Assembly: GCA_017694875.1 (NCBI GenBank)
Contig: JADIMG010000004.1
Span: 1-64,000 of the forward strand
Reading direction: 5' to 3'
Origin: Candidatus Gallipaludibacter merdavium
Lineage (GTDB): Bacteria > Bacteroidota > Bacteroidia > Bacteroidales > Paludibacteraceae
Length of the DNA: 64,000 nt
Shown here: positions 8,446 to 18,582 of the stretch, piece by piece
Position numbering within the stretch: the stretch's first letter is position 1
Layout of the letters: each line of letters begins with the position of its first letter
The notes under the pieces: model-generated
Seen by the model: only the letters and a program-made list of their open reading frames with translations
The model's database searches: none
What the model was told of the DNA's origin: nothing
Translations under genes and position numbers: made by a program

Positions 8446-9342
8446 TCAAAACTTCATTTGTAATATAGTTTCAACTGAATTATTTCTCAGTAATTTGAGC
8501 CATTCTTTATATATTACATATTTATCCTTTTCTTTTTTATTTAAAGACATCAGTACAGAAAGAGTATAATATTGTATTTCCCATCTATAAGGTTTAAGTA
8601 TATTCATTCCGTTTTTTTTGCAAAGATAGCACTTGGATGTAAACAATCTATGCAATTTTCTCAATGTAACCTCTCTATTATCGAAAAAATGCACATAAGA
8701 AACCGTCTTATCATATATGACTCTTCTATTACCCAACGCCAATAATCGTATACGTATATCATCTTCTTCTGCATATAAAAATAAGCTTTCATCGAATAGA
8801 CCTACTTGAAGGAAATCACATTTTCTTACAAAAAAACAAGCTCCACTAATAAACATTTTGTTTTGAAAATAGATGTCTCTTGGTCTACAATATCTTACTC
8901 CCAGCAAATAGGCAATCAACGGGTTATCTAATAATGTCCAAGCAAAAGATGCACTATTTTTCCCATTGGGCAACTTCTGTTTCATTCCATACATAACAAC
9001 AGAATAGTCATCAAAAACACGTAACGCCTTTGAAAATACCGGCTCTGACAAACGAACATCCGGATTCATAATCATTATTATTGGGGCACTAGCTACACAA
9101 ATACCTACATTATTGCCTGCACCATATCCTTTATTTTCACTATTCTTTATAAGAAGCACATCAGGATATTTATTTCTAATTTCCCGAAAAATCGACAAAA
9201 CATCATCACTGTTGTTATCAACCACTATTACCTCTAGCGCTTCGCCAATATCATTATAACGATACACTGATGCCAAACAATCCATTATATCCTTTTCTGA
9301 ATTGTAAGTCAGAATCACTATAGATATCTTCTTTTCTTTCAT
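8446..9342 (-). CDS. family 2 glycosyltransferase, WbbL/rhamnosyltransferase-like
   Basis: 298 aa from Met at 9342 (KKISIVILTYNSEKDI); the 14 extra upstream residues of the longer frame are basic and Cys-rich and not family-like. Motifs: VVDNNSDD, NKGYGAGNN, MNPDVRLS (the divergent DxD of this group), ISGACFFVRK and FDESLFLYAEEDDIRIRL, which carries the catalytic acidic ED. This architecture is typical of dTDP-rhamnosyltransferases of the WbbL type. Rhamnose would fit the presence of rmlB, but rmlA, rmlC and rmlD are not in this window. Confidence 0.87.
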   Translation of the reverse strand: MKEKKISIVILTYNSEKDIMDCLASVYRYNDIGEALEVIVVDNNSDDVLSIFREIRNKYPDVLLIKNSENKGYGAGNNVGICVASAPIIMIMNPDVRLSEPVFSKALRVFDDYSVVMYGMKQKLPNGKNSASFAWTLLDNPLIAYLLGVRYCRPRDIYFQNKMFISGACFFVRKCDFLQVGLFDESLFLYAEEDDIRIRLLALGNRRVIYDKTVSYVHFFDNREVTLRKLHRLFTSKCYLCKKNGMNILKPYRWEIQYYTLSVLMSLNKKEKDKYVIYKEWLKLLRNNSVETILQMKF

Positions 9343-9426
9343 ATACCGTCTTTTCTTTATTCTGCAACAATAAAACGCTAACAAGAGTCTACGAGAAGTT
9401 TATTTTTAATCTATCTCCCATATGAA

Positions 9427-10056
9427 TTATCTCTCTCGCATCACTTTAACAACTTTTGCAGGAATCCCTGCTACAACACAATAAGGCGGAACATCATGCG
9501 TAACAACACTATTCGCCGCAATTATAGCTCCTCTCCCAATATGTACTCCAGGCATAATAGAAACTTTTGTCCCAATCCATACATTATCTTCTATAATCAC
9601 AGGTCCTTTTGAGAAAAGAAGCCTTATATTTGGCTCAACATCTAATAAATTAGCAACAGAAGCACCATGCGCATTATCTGTAATTAATATATTTGGTCCA
9701 GTCAAAACTCCATTACCAATTCGGATACTATTGATTGCCGTTATCTGAGAATAATCGCGTATAATAGTTCTATCTCCAATAACTATTTCTGGCTTAAAAA
9801 ATTGACCATTATAATTATCTACGGCTGTCAATTCCACACTTCGGCCAATTTTAACACGGTTTCCAACTTTAACATGTTTTAAACCACATGTTAAACGGAA
9901 AGCGGGAAAAATTAAAGAGTCCTCTCCAAAACTCTTAAATTTACCTGCATAATACCCCGTATATAGAAATATCATAGTTGAATTAATTTTTTCAACCAAC
10001 CAAAGCGGACAGATGTATGACCAGAAACGGCCTAACATAAAAACAAAAGTTTTCAT
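9427..10056 (-). CDS. left-handed beta-helix acyltransferase (WbbJ/maltose O-acetyltransferase type)
   Basis: 209 aa. Hexapeptide repeats cover about 60-205 ([61 protein letters not shown]), ending [11 protein letters not shown]. The catalytic His lies in ITDNAHGAS. It would O-acetylate a sugar of the repeat unit. The first 35 residues ([20 protein letters not shown]...) are hydrophobic and may attach it to the membrane. Its ATG overlaps the stop of the upstream glycosyltransferase (ATGA at 10053-10056). Confidence 0.87.
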   Translation of the reverse strand: MKTFVFMLGRFWSYICPLWLVEKINSTMIFLYTGYYAGKFKSFGEDSLIFPAFRLTCGLKHVKVGNRVKIGRSVELTAVDNYNGQFFKPEIVIGDRTIIRDYSQITAINSIRIGNGVLTGPNILITDNAHGASVANLLDVEPNIRLLFSKGPVIIEDNVWIGTKVSIMPGVHIGRGAIIAANSVVTHDVPPYCVVAGIPAKVVKVMRER

Positions 10057-11222
10057 TTTTTTATTGTTAAAATTTCATTGTAAAAATCATATACATGTTG
10101 TGCATGATATTCATTTGTATATAAATTCCTTACAACTTGCTGTGAACGCTCAATCATTGGGAAATAATGTTCAATGCCATTATCCACCACTTCACACATT
10201 TTTTTCACTAATTCCTGACAAGTAGAATATCTTAACGCAATTTCCTCACCAGTCATTTCCAATCCATTATCAAATTGCTCTTTCGTCCCTGCTGTATCAC
10301 GACCTAAAACTAAAGCTCCATTCTGCATTGCCTCAGCTGTAATCCTCCCAAATCCTTCAAACTTAGAAGGAACTATCATTAAATATGCATCTGTCATTAA
10401 ATCATTGATATCTTTTCTCATGCCCAAAAAATCTACCCGCCCTTCAATATGCAAACGCTTAACCTCATTCAACAGAAAATCATAATATCGGATATCTTTT
10501 GTATCACCAGCAATCTTTAACCTAATATCCAAATTTGGACGTAGCAAACAGAAATCTGCAAAAGCAATCAACAGTTCACCAACTCCTTTAGCAGGCTCCA
10601 ATCTTCCAGCAAACAAGAAATAATTCTTTTTGTGTGGGCTAAAACGAATTTGAGTCTCTGAACATACACCATTATAAATCACACAAGAATTATCAACATT
10701 CAAATTATAATGCTTTTGAATATCTTTTGTTATACATATTGCATAAGAATGCTTTTTCAACTTTTTCAAGAAACAAGAACGCATTGGATAATGGAATAAA
10801 GAGAAGTCTTTATCACCATACTCACGAACATGATAAATATGCGGAATCTTCAATTGCATTGCTACTCTATATCCAATATCTATAACGCTCACATTTGTGT
10901 GTATAATATCTGGTTGAAACAGCTTAACTATCTCCCGCAATTTACATAAAGAAATATAATTCACTAAAATACGTCCACACAAACGAGGTAAAAACATCAC
11001 ATAGTCTTTCCAATATCTTAATGGAGGATAAACAGCCATCCGATAATTCATAACCGCAGTCGGTATTCCCCTATTGCGATACAATTCACACATACCATCT
11101 GCACCAGGAAATACAACCAAAGGCTGAACACCCAATTTCATCAAGCCGTCCAACATATTCATAAACGATTTACTACCTCCACCAAAAAGAGTTGTAGAAC
11201 TCTTTACAAATAATACTTTCAT
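10053..11222 (-). CDS. family 4 glycosyltransferase (GT-B)
   Basis: 389 aa from Met at 11222 ([19 protein letters not shown]); the preceding 15 codons of the longer frame are unlike the family. The N-terminal domain has the Gly-rich loop TLFGGG. The C-terminal domain has [20 protein letters not shown] and [20 protein letters not shown], the E-x7-E-type donor site of GT4 retaining enzymes. It adds a sugar to the growing lipid-linked unit. It follows the Wzy-like gene by 72 nt and is coupled to the acetyltransferase behind it. Confidence 0.9.
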   Translation of the reverse strand: MKVLFVKSSTTLFGGGSKSFMNMLDGLMKLGVQPLVVFPGADGMCELYRNRGIPTAVMNYRMAVYPPLRYWKDYVMFLPRLCGRILVNYISLCKLREIVKLFQPDIIHTNVSVIDIGYRVAMQLKIPHIYHVREYGDKDFSLFHYPMRSCFLKKLKKHSYAICITKDIQKHYNLNVDNSCVIYNGVCSETQIRFSPHKKNYFLFAGRLEPAKGVGELLIAFADFCLLRPNLDIRLKIAGDTKDIRYYDFLLNEVKRLHIEGRVDFLGMRKDINDLMTDAYLMIVPSKFEGFGRITAEAMQNGALVLGRDTAGTKEQFDNGLEMTGEEIALRYSTCQELVKKMCEVVDNGIEHYFPMIERSQQVVRNLYTNEYHAQHVYDFYNEILTIKK

Positions 11223-11294
11223 TCTTTCAGACAAGACTCTAGCATCAAAATAAATAGTTAAAAACAAGCAACACGATCATATTTAAAAACATAA

Positions 11295-12497
11295 TCATGA
11301 AAAATTATAACGCGTTTTGGAATACTTTGACTGTACGCCCAAAATAATTGTTATTAAAAAACACATTAAAAGAGGATAACCTCGTTGCAAATACGAAATC
11401 AAAAACAATATCACCAATGCGAAACCACCCCATGAAAATTGTCCTTTCAAAAGATTAAAATAGAGCAACAACACAAAAAAAGTTCCTATAAGTCCATTTT
11501 GAACAATATAAACTTTATAGCCGGCATTACCTCCATCCCAGGATGTTCCATCATATTCATTACCAATACCCAGCCATTTATCAGAGGAGCGCATAAACAT
11601 TTCAAAATAATATTCAAAATCTGCTGAAAAACGATTGTTACCAGCAATAATATCTTCATCACTAGTTAATTCAAAGCGACTAAAAATATAGTTATTCACA
11701 ATATTGTCACCATTATTATATATAGCAGCAAAAGCCCAACTCCCAATAATTAGCAGAATAAAAGTAAATAAAACTACCATGCGATACTTGTATTTTTCCA
11801 CAAACAACTGAAACAGTTTTCCCAAAAAAAGAATCACATAAGCAGCCAAAGAAAAAGTACATAAAGTTACCACTAAAATAATAAAACTATATTTATTCTT
11901 GATATTAAAGCCATTAGCTGCTAAAAGTAAAGATGTAGCCATCCCTAAATGTCCTGGCTCTAAAAATACAGAAGAAAAACGGGGTAATAAAGAATCTACA
12001 GAACGATTGTCAATCATAAACCAATAATAATTGGTATATGAATATAACACATTACCATCTTGTACATACTCAGCAAAAGCACTTGGTTGTTTTATCCCCA
12101 ATTGATGCAAGATCCAAAACAATAAAGAAACAAACAAAAAACAAGCCAACCATTTTGTAAGCCGTTCCAGCAACAGCACTTTAACATCATTACGCAAAGC
12201 TAAAACAAAGCCTACAAACAGAAAAGAAATTACAAGAAAAACGATTCCAAAGAAATTTGACGTACGAAATTGGCATACAAGAGCAAACAAAAGCAGCAAC
12301 AACACTTCTCCTCGAAAATTTTCCCTACTAAAGATATTTGGGAATAACACAAAACATCCCATTATCACCAACAAACCAAAAAGAGTTATCCAATTCTCTA
12401 CACCCCAAAAAAACCAAGGATGCAGAGAAGCTATATATGCAAGAAACAATACTCCTGTCAATAAAAAAGAAGCAACATTTCCTTTTGTCTTACTCAT
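11295..12497 (-). CDS. O-antigen/capsule polymerase (Wzy-like) membrane protein
   Basis: 400 aa with about ten hydrophobic segments by eye and a basic C-terminus. A periplasmic loop in the middle (FAEYVQDGNVLYSYTNYYWF... SVFLEPGHLGMATSLLL) has the SSVFxEPxxxG pattern common in O-antigen ligase/polymerase proteins of Bacteroidota. Wzy would join lipid-linked repeat units in the periplasm. Primary sequence is poorly conserved in this class, so the call rests on topology, the EPGHLG motif, and position 2 nt after the flippase. Confidence 0.82.
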   Translation of the reverse strand: MSKTKGNVASFLLTGVLFLAYIASLHPWFFWGVENWITLFGLLVIMGCFVLFPNIFSRENFRGEVLLLLLFALVCQFRTSNFFGIVFLVISFLFVGFVLALRNDVKVLLLERLTKWLACFLFVSLLFWILHQLGIKQPSAFAEYVQDGNVLYSYTNYYWFMIDNRSVDSLLPRFSSVFLEPGHLGMATSLLLAANGFNIKNKYSFIILVVTLCTFSLAAYVILFLGKLFQLFVEKYKYRMVVLFTFILLIIGSWAFAAIYNNGDNIVNNYIFSRFELTSDEDIIAGNNRFSADFEYYFEMFMRSSDKWLGIGNEYDGTSWDGGNAGYKVYIVQNGLIGTFFVLLLYFNLLKGQFSWGGFALVILFLISYLQRGYPLLMCFLITIILGVQSKYSKTRYNFS

Positions 12498-12499
12498 AC

Positions 12500-14056
12500 T
12501 TATCTAAATATTTTGTCTTTAAACATCCGAACAATAAAGCTACGTTCTTCGTCAGAAAAAATCAATCCAAATACTATTCCCGTTATTGCAACCAAAATTG
12601 CTACTACATTAACAATCAATCGCACCCACACATTTTCAATATCTACAAAAAAATGCAAGAACAAAATAATTGGCCCCACAGCAACCAACAACTTAATTAT
12701 TGGCAATAAAACTTCCTTCAAATATCTAGCATAAGGAATAATGAACATACGTTTAATATTCCACAATCTTACTATATGCGCCATTGCATAAACGACAATC
12801 AATACATACATTGTCGCAACCGGCTTAGCTCCCAACCAAAGTATCAATGCAGCAGCAGGCAAAAACGTCAAGGTAACACTTCCAACTGAAATTTGATAAA
12901 CTTTTATCTGTCCAGTTGCTCTTATCATCTGTGTTAGCGGTGGTTCCAAAACCGTTACCATTGAAAATATCAAAACGAGACGAGAAAAAGAAATCATTTC
13001 TGCCGACACATTTTCTGAACGAAGCCATATTGATAATATATCCGGCATCGTATAAACAATTGGCACAGACAACAAAAATAACAAGACAAAAGAAAGCAAA
13101 GAACTCTTATAGGCGAGACTAACCATTCTATTTTCATCTCCTTGGGCATAATTTTTCACTATCTGCGGAGAAACTGCCATATAAAAATTAGACGTAAAAG
13201 AAGTCAATGCCGCATTAACCTTATCAGCTACAGCCTTAGCTGCATTTATCAAAGGACCAAAAAACATATTCAACAATATACTTTGTCCCTGAAGCACTAA
13301 CATCCCTGAAGCACTACCAAATAAATTCCACCCCATATAACTCATTAATTCACGAAATATAGTTTTATCCCAAATAAAAGTAAATCGACACACTGGAAAG
13401 TGTTTCTTACAATAATACACGTACAATAGAAACACAAGCACAGCCTCTACAAGCATCAAAATTGCGTAAAACATCAACTTATCCCAAGAAACCAGTGACA
13501 ACAAATAGACTAATAATAATTTCATGAGGCCATCAAAAATACTAATGTAGGCAAATGCATCCATACGTTCGTACGCAACTATAGACGCTGTAAATGGGAT
13601 GGACAACATATTAAAAACGAACAACAATAGCGAACATCCCAACACAAAACGTGCTGCATATAAACGCTCATCCGGTATAACCAAAAAATCATTCAACAAC
13701 AGGCACCCTAAAAGAAATCCTACGAACAAGACAAAAACAGCAAAAACAACGAAAATCTCAATAGCCAAACAAAAAACAGCATTAAATGTCGTTTCATCAT
13801 CACGTCCAAGATTATAAGAAAAAAAACGTTGCGTTGCAGAAGTCATTGTTCCCGTTAGAAAGACCATTGTTGTTGCAATACAACCGACAACATTATATAT
13901 TCCATAATCTTCTGCACCCAATACGTTAATCGTAACACGTACAGTATACAAAGAAACCAACATTATTACAAACATTCTTATGTACAGCAGCAATGTGTTC
14001 TTTGCTATCCGTTTGTTATCTGCTTTTATATCTTTCGTTGAAACTGGCATTATCAA
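12500..14056 (-). CDS. polysaccharide flippase (Wzx-like, MOP superfamily)
   Basis: 518 aa with 12-14 hydrophobic segments. The start region (IAKNTLLLYIRMFVIMLVSLYTVRVTINVLGAEDYGIYNVVGC) is typical of the Bacteroidota Wzx/oligosaccharide flippase family; a second Met two codons in (14050) is equally likely. It would move undecaprenyl-linked repeat units across the inner membrane for Wzy. It lies 89 nt after ugd and is the second gene of the ugd-led run. Confidence 0.9.
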   Translation of the reverse strand: MIMPVSTKDIKADNKRIAKNTLLLYIRMFVIMLVSLYTVRVTINVLGAEDYGIYNVVGCIATTMVFLTGTMTSATQRFFSYNLGRDDETTFNAVFCLAIEIFVVFAVFVLFVGFLLGCLLLNDFLVIPDERLYAARFVLGCSLLLFVFNMLSIPFTASIVAYERMDAFAYISIFDGLMKLLLVYLLSLVSWDKLMFYAILMLVEAVLVFLLYVYYCKKHFPVCRFTFIWDKTIFRELMSYMGWNLFGSASGMLVLQGQSILLNMFFGPLINAAKAVADKVNAALTSFTSNFYMAVSPQIVKNYAQGDENRMVSLAYKSSLLSFVLLFLLSVPIVYTMPDILSIWLRSENVSAEMISFSRLVLIFSMVTVLEPPLTQMIRATGQIKVYQISVGSVTLTFLPAAALILWLGAKPVATMYVLIVVYAMAHIVRLWNIKRMFIIPYARYLKEVLLPIIKLLVAVGPIILFLHFFVDIENVWVRLIVNVVAILVAITGIVFGLIFSDEERSFIVRMFKDKIFR

Positions 14057-14145
14057 ATTACACTATTTATCACTATATATCTGCCTGATAAACAGAAACA
14101 TTTAAGCGTACCGCTATTTCATCAAAAAAAAACTCATGATATAGA

Positions 14146-15462
14146 TTATTCTCCCTTGCCTATACACAAATATGTAATATCATGCAATTCTTCCGGACTG
14201 AACACATTACGGCCATCCACCAAAACCGGATTGGATTGCATGCTACGCTTGATAACTTCCCAATTCGGAATACGGAATTCTTTCCATTCGGTAACATGGA
14301 ATATAGCCTGCGCATCCAACACGGCATCGTAAATATCTTTGGCATAAGTAATGGAATCACCCAAAATACGTTTGGCTTCGTTCATTGCCACAGGGTCGTA
14401 AGCACTCACCAGGCAACCAGCCTGCAACAGACTACGAATAAGCACCAAAGAAGGAGCTTCACGCATATCATCAGTGCCAGGTTTGAAAGACAAGCCCCAT
14501 ACAGCCACCTTCATGCCTTGAATATTTCCCTGAAAATGTTGGGAAAATTTACGGAAAAGGATGTTTTTCTGCTGTTCGTTGACCGACTCAACCGCCTGCA
14601 ATACCTGCATGTCATAGCCATTCTGCTGTGCTGTCTTGATAAGTGCTTTCACATCCTTCGGGAAACAACTGCCACCATATCCACAACCCGGATAGAGGAA
14701 TTTATTACCGATACGGCTATCCGTGCCGATTCCCTTACGCACCATATTTACATCAGCACCTACTAACTCACAAAGATTGGCAATATCGTTCATAAAGCTG
14801 ATGCGGGTTGCCAACATGGAATTGGCTGCATATTTGGTCATCTCGGCAGATGGTATATCCATGAAAATCACACGGAAATTATTGAGCATCATGGGCTTGT
14901 AGAGTTTGGTCATCAACTCTTTGGCCTGCTCACTCTCCACACCTACCACTACACGGTCGGGCTTCATGAAATCGTCAATGGCATCGCCTTCCTTGAGGAA
15001 TTCAGGATTGCTTGCCACATCGAAAGGAACTTGCACACCCCGTTTATCCAATTCAGCTTGAATGGTAGCCTTTACTTTCTTGGCTGTTCCTACAGGCACT
15101 GTACTCTTGGTGACCACTACAACATAATGATTGATATGTTGGCCAATGGTTTTTGCCACTTCCAGCACATAACGCAAATCAGCACTGCCGTCTTCGTCAG
15201 GAGGAGTGCCTACTGCAGAAAAGACAATCTCCACATCGTCGAGCACCGACACCAAGTCGGTGGTGAAATGCAAACGTCCTGCCTGTACATTACGAGCCAC
15301 CAAGGCATCGAGGTTAGGTTCATATATGGGTATTACACCCTGAAGAAGACTATTGATTTTCTGCTCGTTTACATCGACACAAGTCACATCAATGCCCAAT
15401 TCGGCGAAACAAGCCCCCGAAACCAAGCCTACATATCCTGTTCCAACTATTGCTATTCTCAT
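14146..15462 (-). CDS. ugd: UDP-glucose 6-dehydrogenase
   Basis: 438 aa. Oxidises UDP-glucose to UDP-glucuronate with two NAD+ in the cytoplasm. NAD-binding MRIAIVGTGYVGLVSGACFA (1-20), VTKSTVPVGT (about 118-127), SNPEFLKEGDAIDDFMKPDR (151-170) and the catalytic Cys266 in GYGGSCFPKD. The C-terminal UDP-binding part has VWGLSFKPGTDDMREAPS. It supplies GlcA to the polysaccharide. A minus-strand -7 box lies 37 nt upstream, so it probably heads its own transcript that runs through wzx and onward. Confidence 0.96.
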   Translation of the reverse strand: MRIAIVGTGYVGLVSGACFAELGIDVTCVDVNEQKINSLLQGVIPIYEPNLDALVARNVQAGRLHFTTDLVSVLDDVEIVFSAVGTPPDEDGSADLRYVLEVAKTIGQHINHYVVVVTKSTVPVGTAKKVKATIQAELDKRGVQVPFDVASNPEFLKEGDAIDDFMKPDRVVVGVESEQAKELMTKLYKPMMLNNFRVIFMDIPSAEMTKYAANSMLATRISFMNDIANLCELVGADVNMVRKGIGTDSRIGNKFLYPGCGYGGSCFPKDVKALIKTAQQNGYDMQVLQAVESVNEQQKNILFRKFSQHFQGNIQGMKVAVWGLSFKPGTDDMREAPSLVLIRSLLQAGCLVSAYDPVAMNEAKRILGDSITYAKDIYDAVLDAQAIFHVTEWKEFRIPNWEVIKRSMQSNPVLVDGRNVFSPEELHDITYLCIGKGE

Positions 15463-15498
15463 ATGATTTTATCGTTTGTGCTCCCAATAATGAGCTTG

Positions 15499-15506
15499 CA
15501 AAGATA
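15499..15506 (-). promoter_or_regulatory. -7 box upstream of ugd
   Basis: CAAAGATA on the plus strand is TATCTTTG on the minus strand, a perfect TAnnTTTG, 37 nt before the ugd ATG. I see no clear TTTG -33 element at the expected distance, so promoter strength is uncertain. Confidence 0.6.
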
Positions 15507-15705
15507 CGGAGAAATAATGGATATTAAAAGCTAGTACCATTATTACACGCACAAAAGAAATATTTTTTGTAAAAAGAATGTTAATTAAAAATCCAATATG
15601 ATTGATATATTACTGATAGACAGGATTTAAGAAGGATTCTTCATAATATGGTAATCTAACACGTTAGTATCAGGATTCAATATCATAGTGCAGAAGGATA
15701 GTAGG

Positions 15706-15971
15706 GTGAGTAGTTTTGCCTCGCTTGAGGCCTTGCAACTGGATACCGCATTTCTGCGGTATGACTGGTGGGTCGAGCGCTGTGGGCAACGTTGCTGGAT
15801 ACCGCACTACGGCGGCATGACGGTTGGGGTGAGTGGAAGGAAATGAACGACGTGCTTGTGCGAGGAGGTCCCGTATCGGAGTACGGGATGACGTCCGCAT
15901 TTCTGCGGTATGACATTAAGAACGAGCGCAGAATGCCAAGCTACTGGATACCGCATTTCTGCGGTATGACG
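15706..15971. repeat. cluster of short palindromic repeats (copy 1)
   Basis: Five stem-loops, each followed by ATGAC or CATGAC: 15743-15762 (ATACCGCA/TGCGGTAT), about 15799-15816 (same type, imperfect), 15871-15887 (CCCGTA/TACGGG), 15895-15909 and about 15949-15967. A 32-nt leader at 15706-15737 holds the hairpin GCCTCgcttGAGGC and recurs exactly at 22005-22036. The two-palindrome block 15869-15914 recurs with few changes at 22037-22084. The cluster lies between rmlB's terminator and ugd. The small open frames here are by-products of the repeats. Confidence 0.85.
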
Positions 15972-16022
15972 GGCGAAATGAGGGCTGTAGCATGACGATT
16001 GGGAGCGAAAGCGGGAGGAACA

Positions 16023-16066
16023 AACAAATAAGGCGTGCCAAGATGAAGTGGTACGCCTTATTTGTT
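16023..16066. terminator. intrinsic terminator after rmlB
   Basis: Inverted repeat with 17-nt arms (16023-16039 and 16050-16066, one G/T-type mismatch) and a 10-nt loop, 15 nt past the rmlB stop on the minus strand and followed there by T-rich TTGTTTGTT. It separates the dehydrogenase-rmlB transcript from ugd. Confidence 0.8.
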
Positions 16067-16080
16067 GTCACACAATGGTA

Positions 16081-17205
16081 TTATCTGCCACTGTACATAC
16101 TTTCGTAGTATTTTTCGTATTCACCGCTGGTGATATTGTCCATCCATTCCTGATTATCCAAATACCAACGTACTGTTTTTTCAATGCCTTCTTCAAACTG
16201 CAATGAGGGTTCCCAGCCCAACTCATTCTTCAGCTTGGTGGAATCGATGGCATAGCGCAAATCATGACCGGCACGGTCAGTAACATAGGTAATCAGATGG
16301 TCGCTTGTGCCTTCTGGATTGCCCAACAAACGGTCAACCGTTTTGATAATCACCTTGATAAGGTCAATGTTTTTCCATTCATTGAAACCACCTATATTAT
16401 AGGTATCCGCTACCTTTCCTTTATGGAAAATCAAATCGATGGCACGGGCATGGTCCACTACATAGAGCCAATCGCGCACATTCTCCCCTTTTCCGTAAAC
16501 AGGAAGCGGCTTACCATGACGGATATTATTGATAAAGAGCGGTATCAACTTTTCAGGGAACTGATAAGGACCGTAGTTGTTAGAGCAGTTGGTCACAATG
16601 GTAGGCATACCATAGGTATCGTGGAATGCCCGCACAAAATGGTCGCTCGAAGCTTTGGAAGCGGAATAAGGACTATGCGGATTGTATTTCGTATCTTCAT
16701 AGAAGAAATCCTTTCCATAGGCCAAATGATGTTCCGACGAAGATGCCGTGGTTGAGAACGGAGGTTCGATGCCATCTGGATGCGTAAGCTCCAATGCGCC
16801 ATAGACCTCATCAGTAGAGATATGATAGAAGCGTTTGCCTTCCCAATTGCCGTTCCAATATTGCTTGGCCGCCTGAAGAAGCGTCAACGTACCCATTACA
16901 TTGGTGCGTGCAAAGGTAAATGGATCTTTTATACTGCGGTCGACATGGCTTTCAGCCGCCAGATGAATAACGCCATCTATCTGGTATTCAGCAAAAACAG
17001 ACTGCACCTTTTCAAAATCACAGATATCTGCTTTTACAAAGGTATAATTCGGTGCATTCTCAATATCCTTCAGATTTGCCAAATTGCCGGCATAGGTCAG
17101 TTTATCCAAATTGACAATGTGGTAATCGGGATATTTGGTAACAAAAAGGCGCACGACATGTGAACCAATAAAGCCAGCGCCTCCTGTAATCAAAATATTC
17201 TTCAT
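16081..17205 (-). CDS. rmlB: dTDP-glucose 4,6-dehydratase
   Basis: 374 aa extended SDR. Converts dTDP-glucose to dTDP-4-keto-6-deoxyglucose. NAD site KNILITGGAGFIGSHVVRLF (2-21), NLDKLTYAGNL, the STDEVYG motif with the active-site Thr-Asp-Glu, and YSASKASSDHFVRAFHDTYG with the catalytic Tyr/Lys. A YVTDRAGHDLRYAIDSTKL segment near residue 310 is diagnostic for RmlB. It lies 30 nt after the nucleotide-sugar dehydrogenase. rmlA, C and D are not adjacent and must be elsewhere if rhamnose is made. Confidence 0.95.
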   Translation of the reverse strand: MKNILITGGAGFIGSHVVRLFVTKYPDYHIVNLDKLTYAGNLANLKDIENAPNYTFVKADICDFEKVQSVFAEYQIDGVIHLAAESHVDRSIKDPFTFARTNVMGTLTLLQAAKQYWNGNWEGKRFYHISTDEVYGALELTHPDGIEPPFSTTASSSEHHLAYGKDFFYEDTKYNPHSPYSASKASSDHFVRAFHDTYGMPTIVTNCSNNYGPYQFPEKLIPLFINNIRHGKPLPVYGKGENVRDWLYVVDHARAIDLIFHKGKVADTYNIGGFNEWKNIDLIKVIIKTVDRLLGNPEGTSDHLITYVTDRAGHDLRYAIDSTKLKNELGWEPSLQFEEGIEKTVRWYLDNQEWMDNITSGEYEKYYESMYSGR

Positions 17206-17235
17206 AATCTATTGTATTAAATAATTTACATACTA

Positions 17236-18531
17236 CTACAATCGGGCATCCACCCATTTTCTATCGACAAAACCTTTCACATCGAAGATCACCGCCCCTT
17301 GGCTCTTGTATTTTTCGAAATCAAAAGTCTTGAACTGGTCGTGTGCCACACAAGCAATGACCGCTTCGTATTTCTTATCCGGATCGATAGCTGAAATCAA
17401 ATCTGCCTTGTATTCATGCTTCACCACCTGAGGGTCGGCCCATGGGTCGTAAATATCGACATTGCATCCAAAGTCTTCCAACTCATTGCAGATGTCCACC
17501 ACTTTTGTATTGCGGCAATCAGGACAGTTTTCCTTGAAGGTCACACCCAATACCAACACATTAGCCCCTTTGATTTTGTGGTCATGCTGAATCATCAGTT
17601 TGAGAGTCTTGTCAGCAATGAACTTGGCTATGCTGTTGTTGACACGGCGGCCAGAAAGAATCACTTCGGGATTATAGCCCAAAGCCTTGGCCTTATGCGC
17701 CAAATAATAAGGGTCAACACTGATACAATGTCCGCCCACCAAACCAGGACGGTATTTGAGAAAATTCCATTTCGTTCCGGCTGCCTCAATAACATCATTG
17801 GTGTCAATGCCCACACGGTCGCAAATAAGCGCCAGTTCATTCATGAACGAGATATTGACATCACGTTGTGCATTTTCAACCGCCTTGGCTGCCTCCGCCA
17901 CCTTCATATTGGGCGCACGGTGTGTACCATTTTCCAAAATGGAGTTGTAGAGCGCATCCACCTTATCGGCCACTTCGGGAGTAGAACCAGAAGTAATTTT
18001 CCTTATCTTGGTCAGGGTATTGATTTTGTCACCCGGATTGATACGTTCAGGAGAATAACCGCAGAAGAAATCCTGATTGAAACACAAACCGGAGAATTTT
18101 TCCAACACCGGCACACAATCCTCTTCCGTACATCCCGGATAGACAGTAGATTCATAAATAATGATATCACCTTTTTTAATGACCTTTCCCAACATCTCTG
18201 ATGCCTTCAGCAAAGGCGTAAGGTCGGGATTATTGAACTGGTCAATCGGGGTTGGCACTGTAACGATGTAAGTATTTACCTGACGCAACTCTTCCGTATC
18301 GCTCGAGAAAGTAAGACCTACTTTGCCCGTTGAATTGAACAACTCAACTGCTTGACGCATGCCTACCAAATCAGCTTCCAAGGTTTTATCCTCACCACGC
18401 TGCAATTCAGCCACACGTTCTTTATTGATATCAAAACCAATTACTCGGTATTTTTTACCGTATTCAACAGCCAAAGGGAGACCTACATAACCCAATCCTA
18501 TGACTGCAATTTTTACATTTTCCAAATTCAT
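17236..18531 (-). CDS. nucleotide-sugar dehydrogenase, TviB/WbpA type (UDP-GlcNAc or UDP-GalNAc 6-dehydrogenase)
   Basis: 431 aa. NAD-binding VKIAVIGLGYVGLPLAVEYG (6-25), VTVPTPID, YESTVYPG and the catalytic Cys in GLVGGHCISVDPYYLAHKA. It differs from the Ugd in this window (GGSCFPKD) by the GGHCISVDPYY form typical of enzymes that oxidise UDP-N-acetylhexosamines to uronic acids. It therefore probably supplies an acetamido-uronic acid to the surface glycan. It follows nadC by 51 nt with no obvious terminator, so transcription from nadC may continue into it. Confidence 0.88.
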   Translation of the reverse strand: MNLENVKIAVIGLGYVGLPLAVEYGKKYRVIGFDINKERVAELQRGEDKTLEADLVGMRQAVELFNSTGKVGLTFSSDTEELRQVNTYIVTVPTPIDQFNNPDLTPLLKASEMLGKVIKKGDIIIYESTVYPGCTEEDCVPVLEKFSGLCFNQDFFCGYSPERINPGDKINTLTKIRKITSGSTPEVADKVDALYNSILENGTHRAPNMKVAEAAKAVENAQRDVNISFMNELALICDRVGIDTNDVIEAAGTKWNFLKYRPGLVGGHCISVDPYYLAHKAKALGYNPEVILSGRRVNNSIAKFIADKTLKLMIQHDHKIKGANVLVLGVTFKENCPDCRNTKVVDICNELEDFGCNVDIYDPWADPQVVKHEYKADLISAIDPDKKYEAVIACVAHDQFKTFDFEKYKSQGAVIFDVKGFVDRKWVDARL

Positions 18532-18582
18532 TTATTCCATCTCCTATTAAAGGCCTTTGGCCTGTATTCATCCACTTTTAAT

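Noticed and set aside
15706..15971. Repeat cluster as a possible CRISPR array.
   Set aside because: The units are palindromes of varied sequence and spacing, not equal repeats with unique spacers, and no cas genes are near.
15670..15995. Open frames of 75-77 codons on both strands in the gap between rmlB and ugd.
   Set aside because: They are made by the palindromic repeats (repeated YRRNADVIPYSDTG-type residues on several frames) and have no family-like content.
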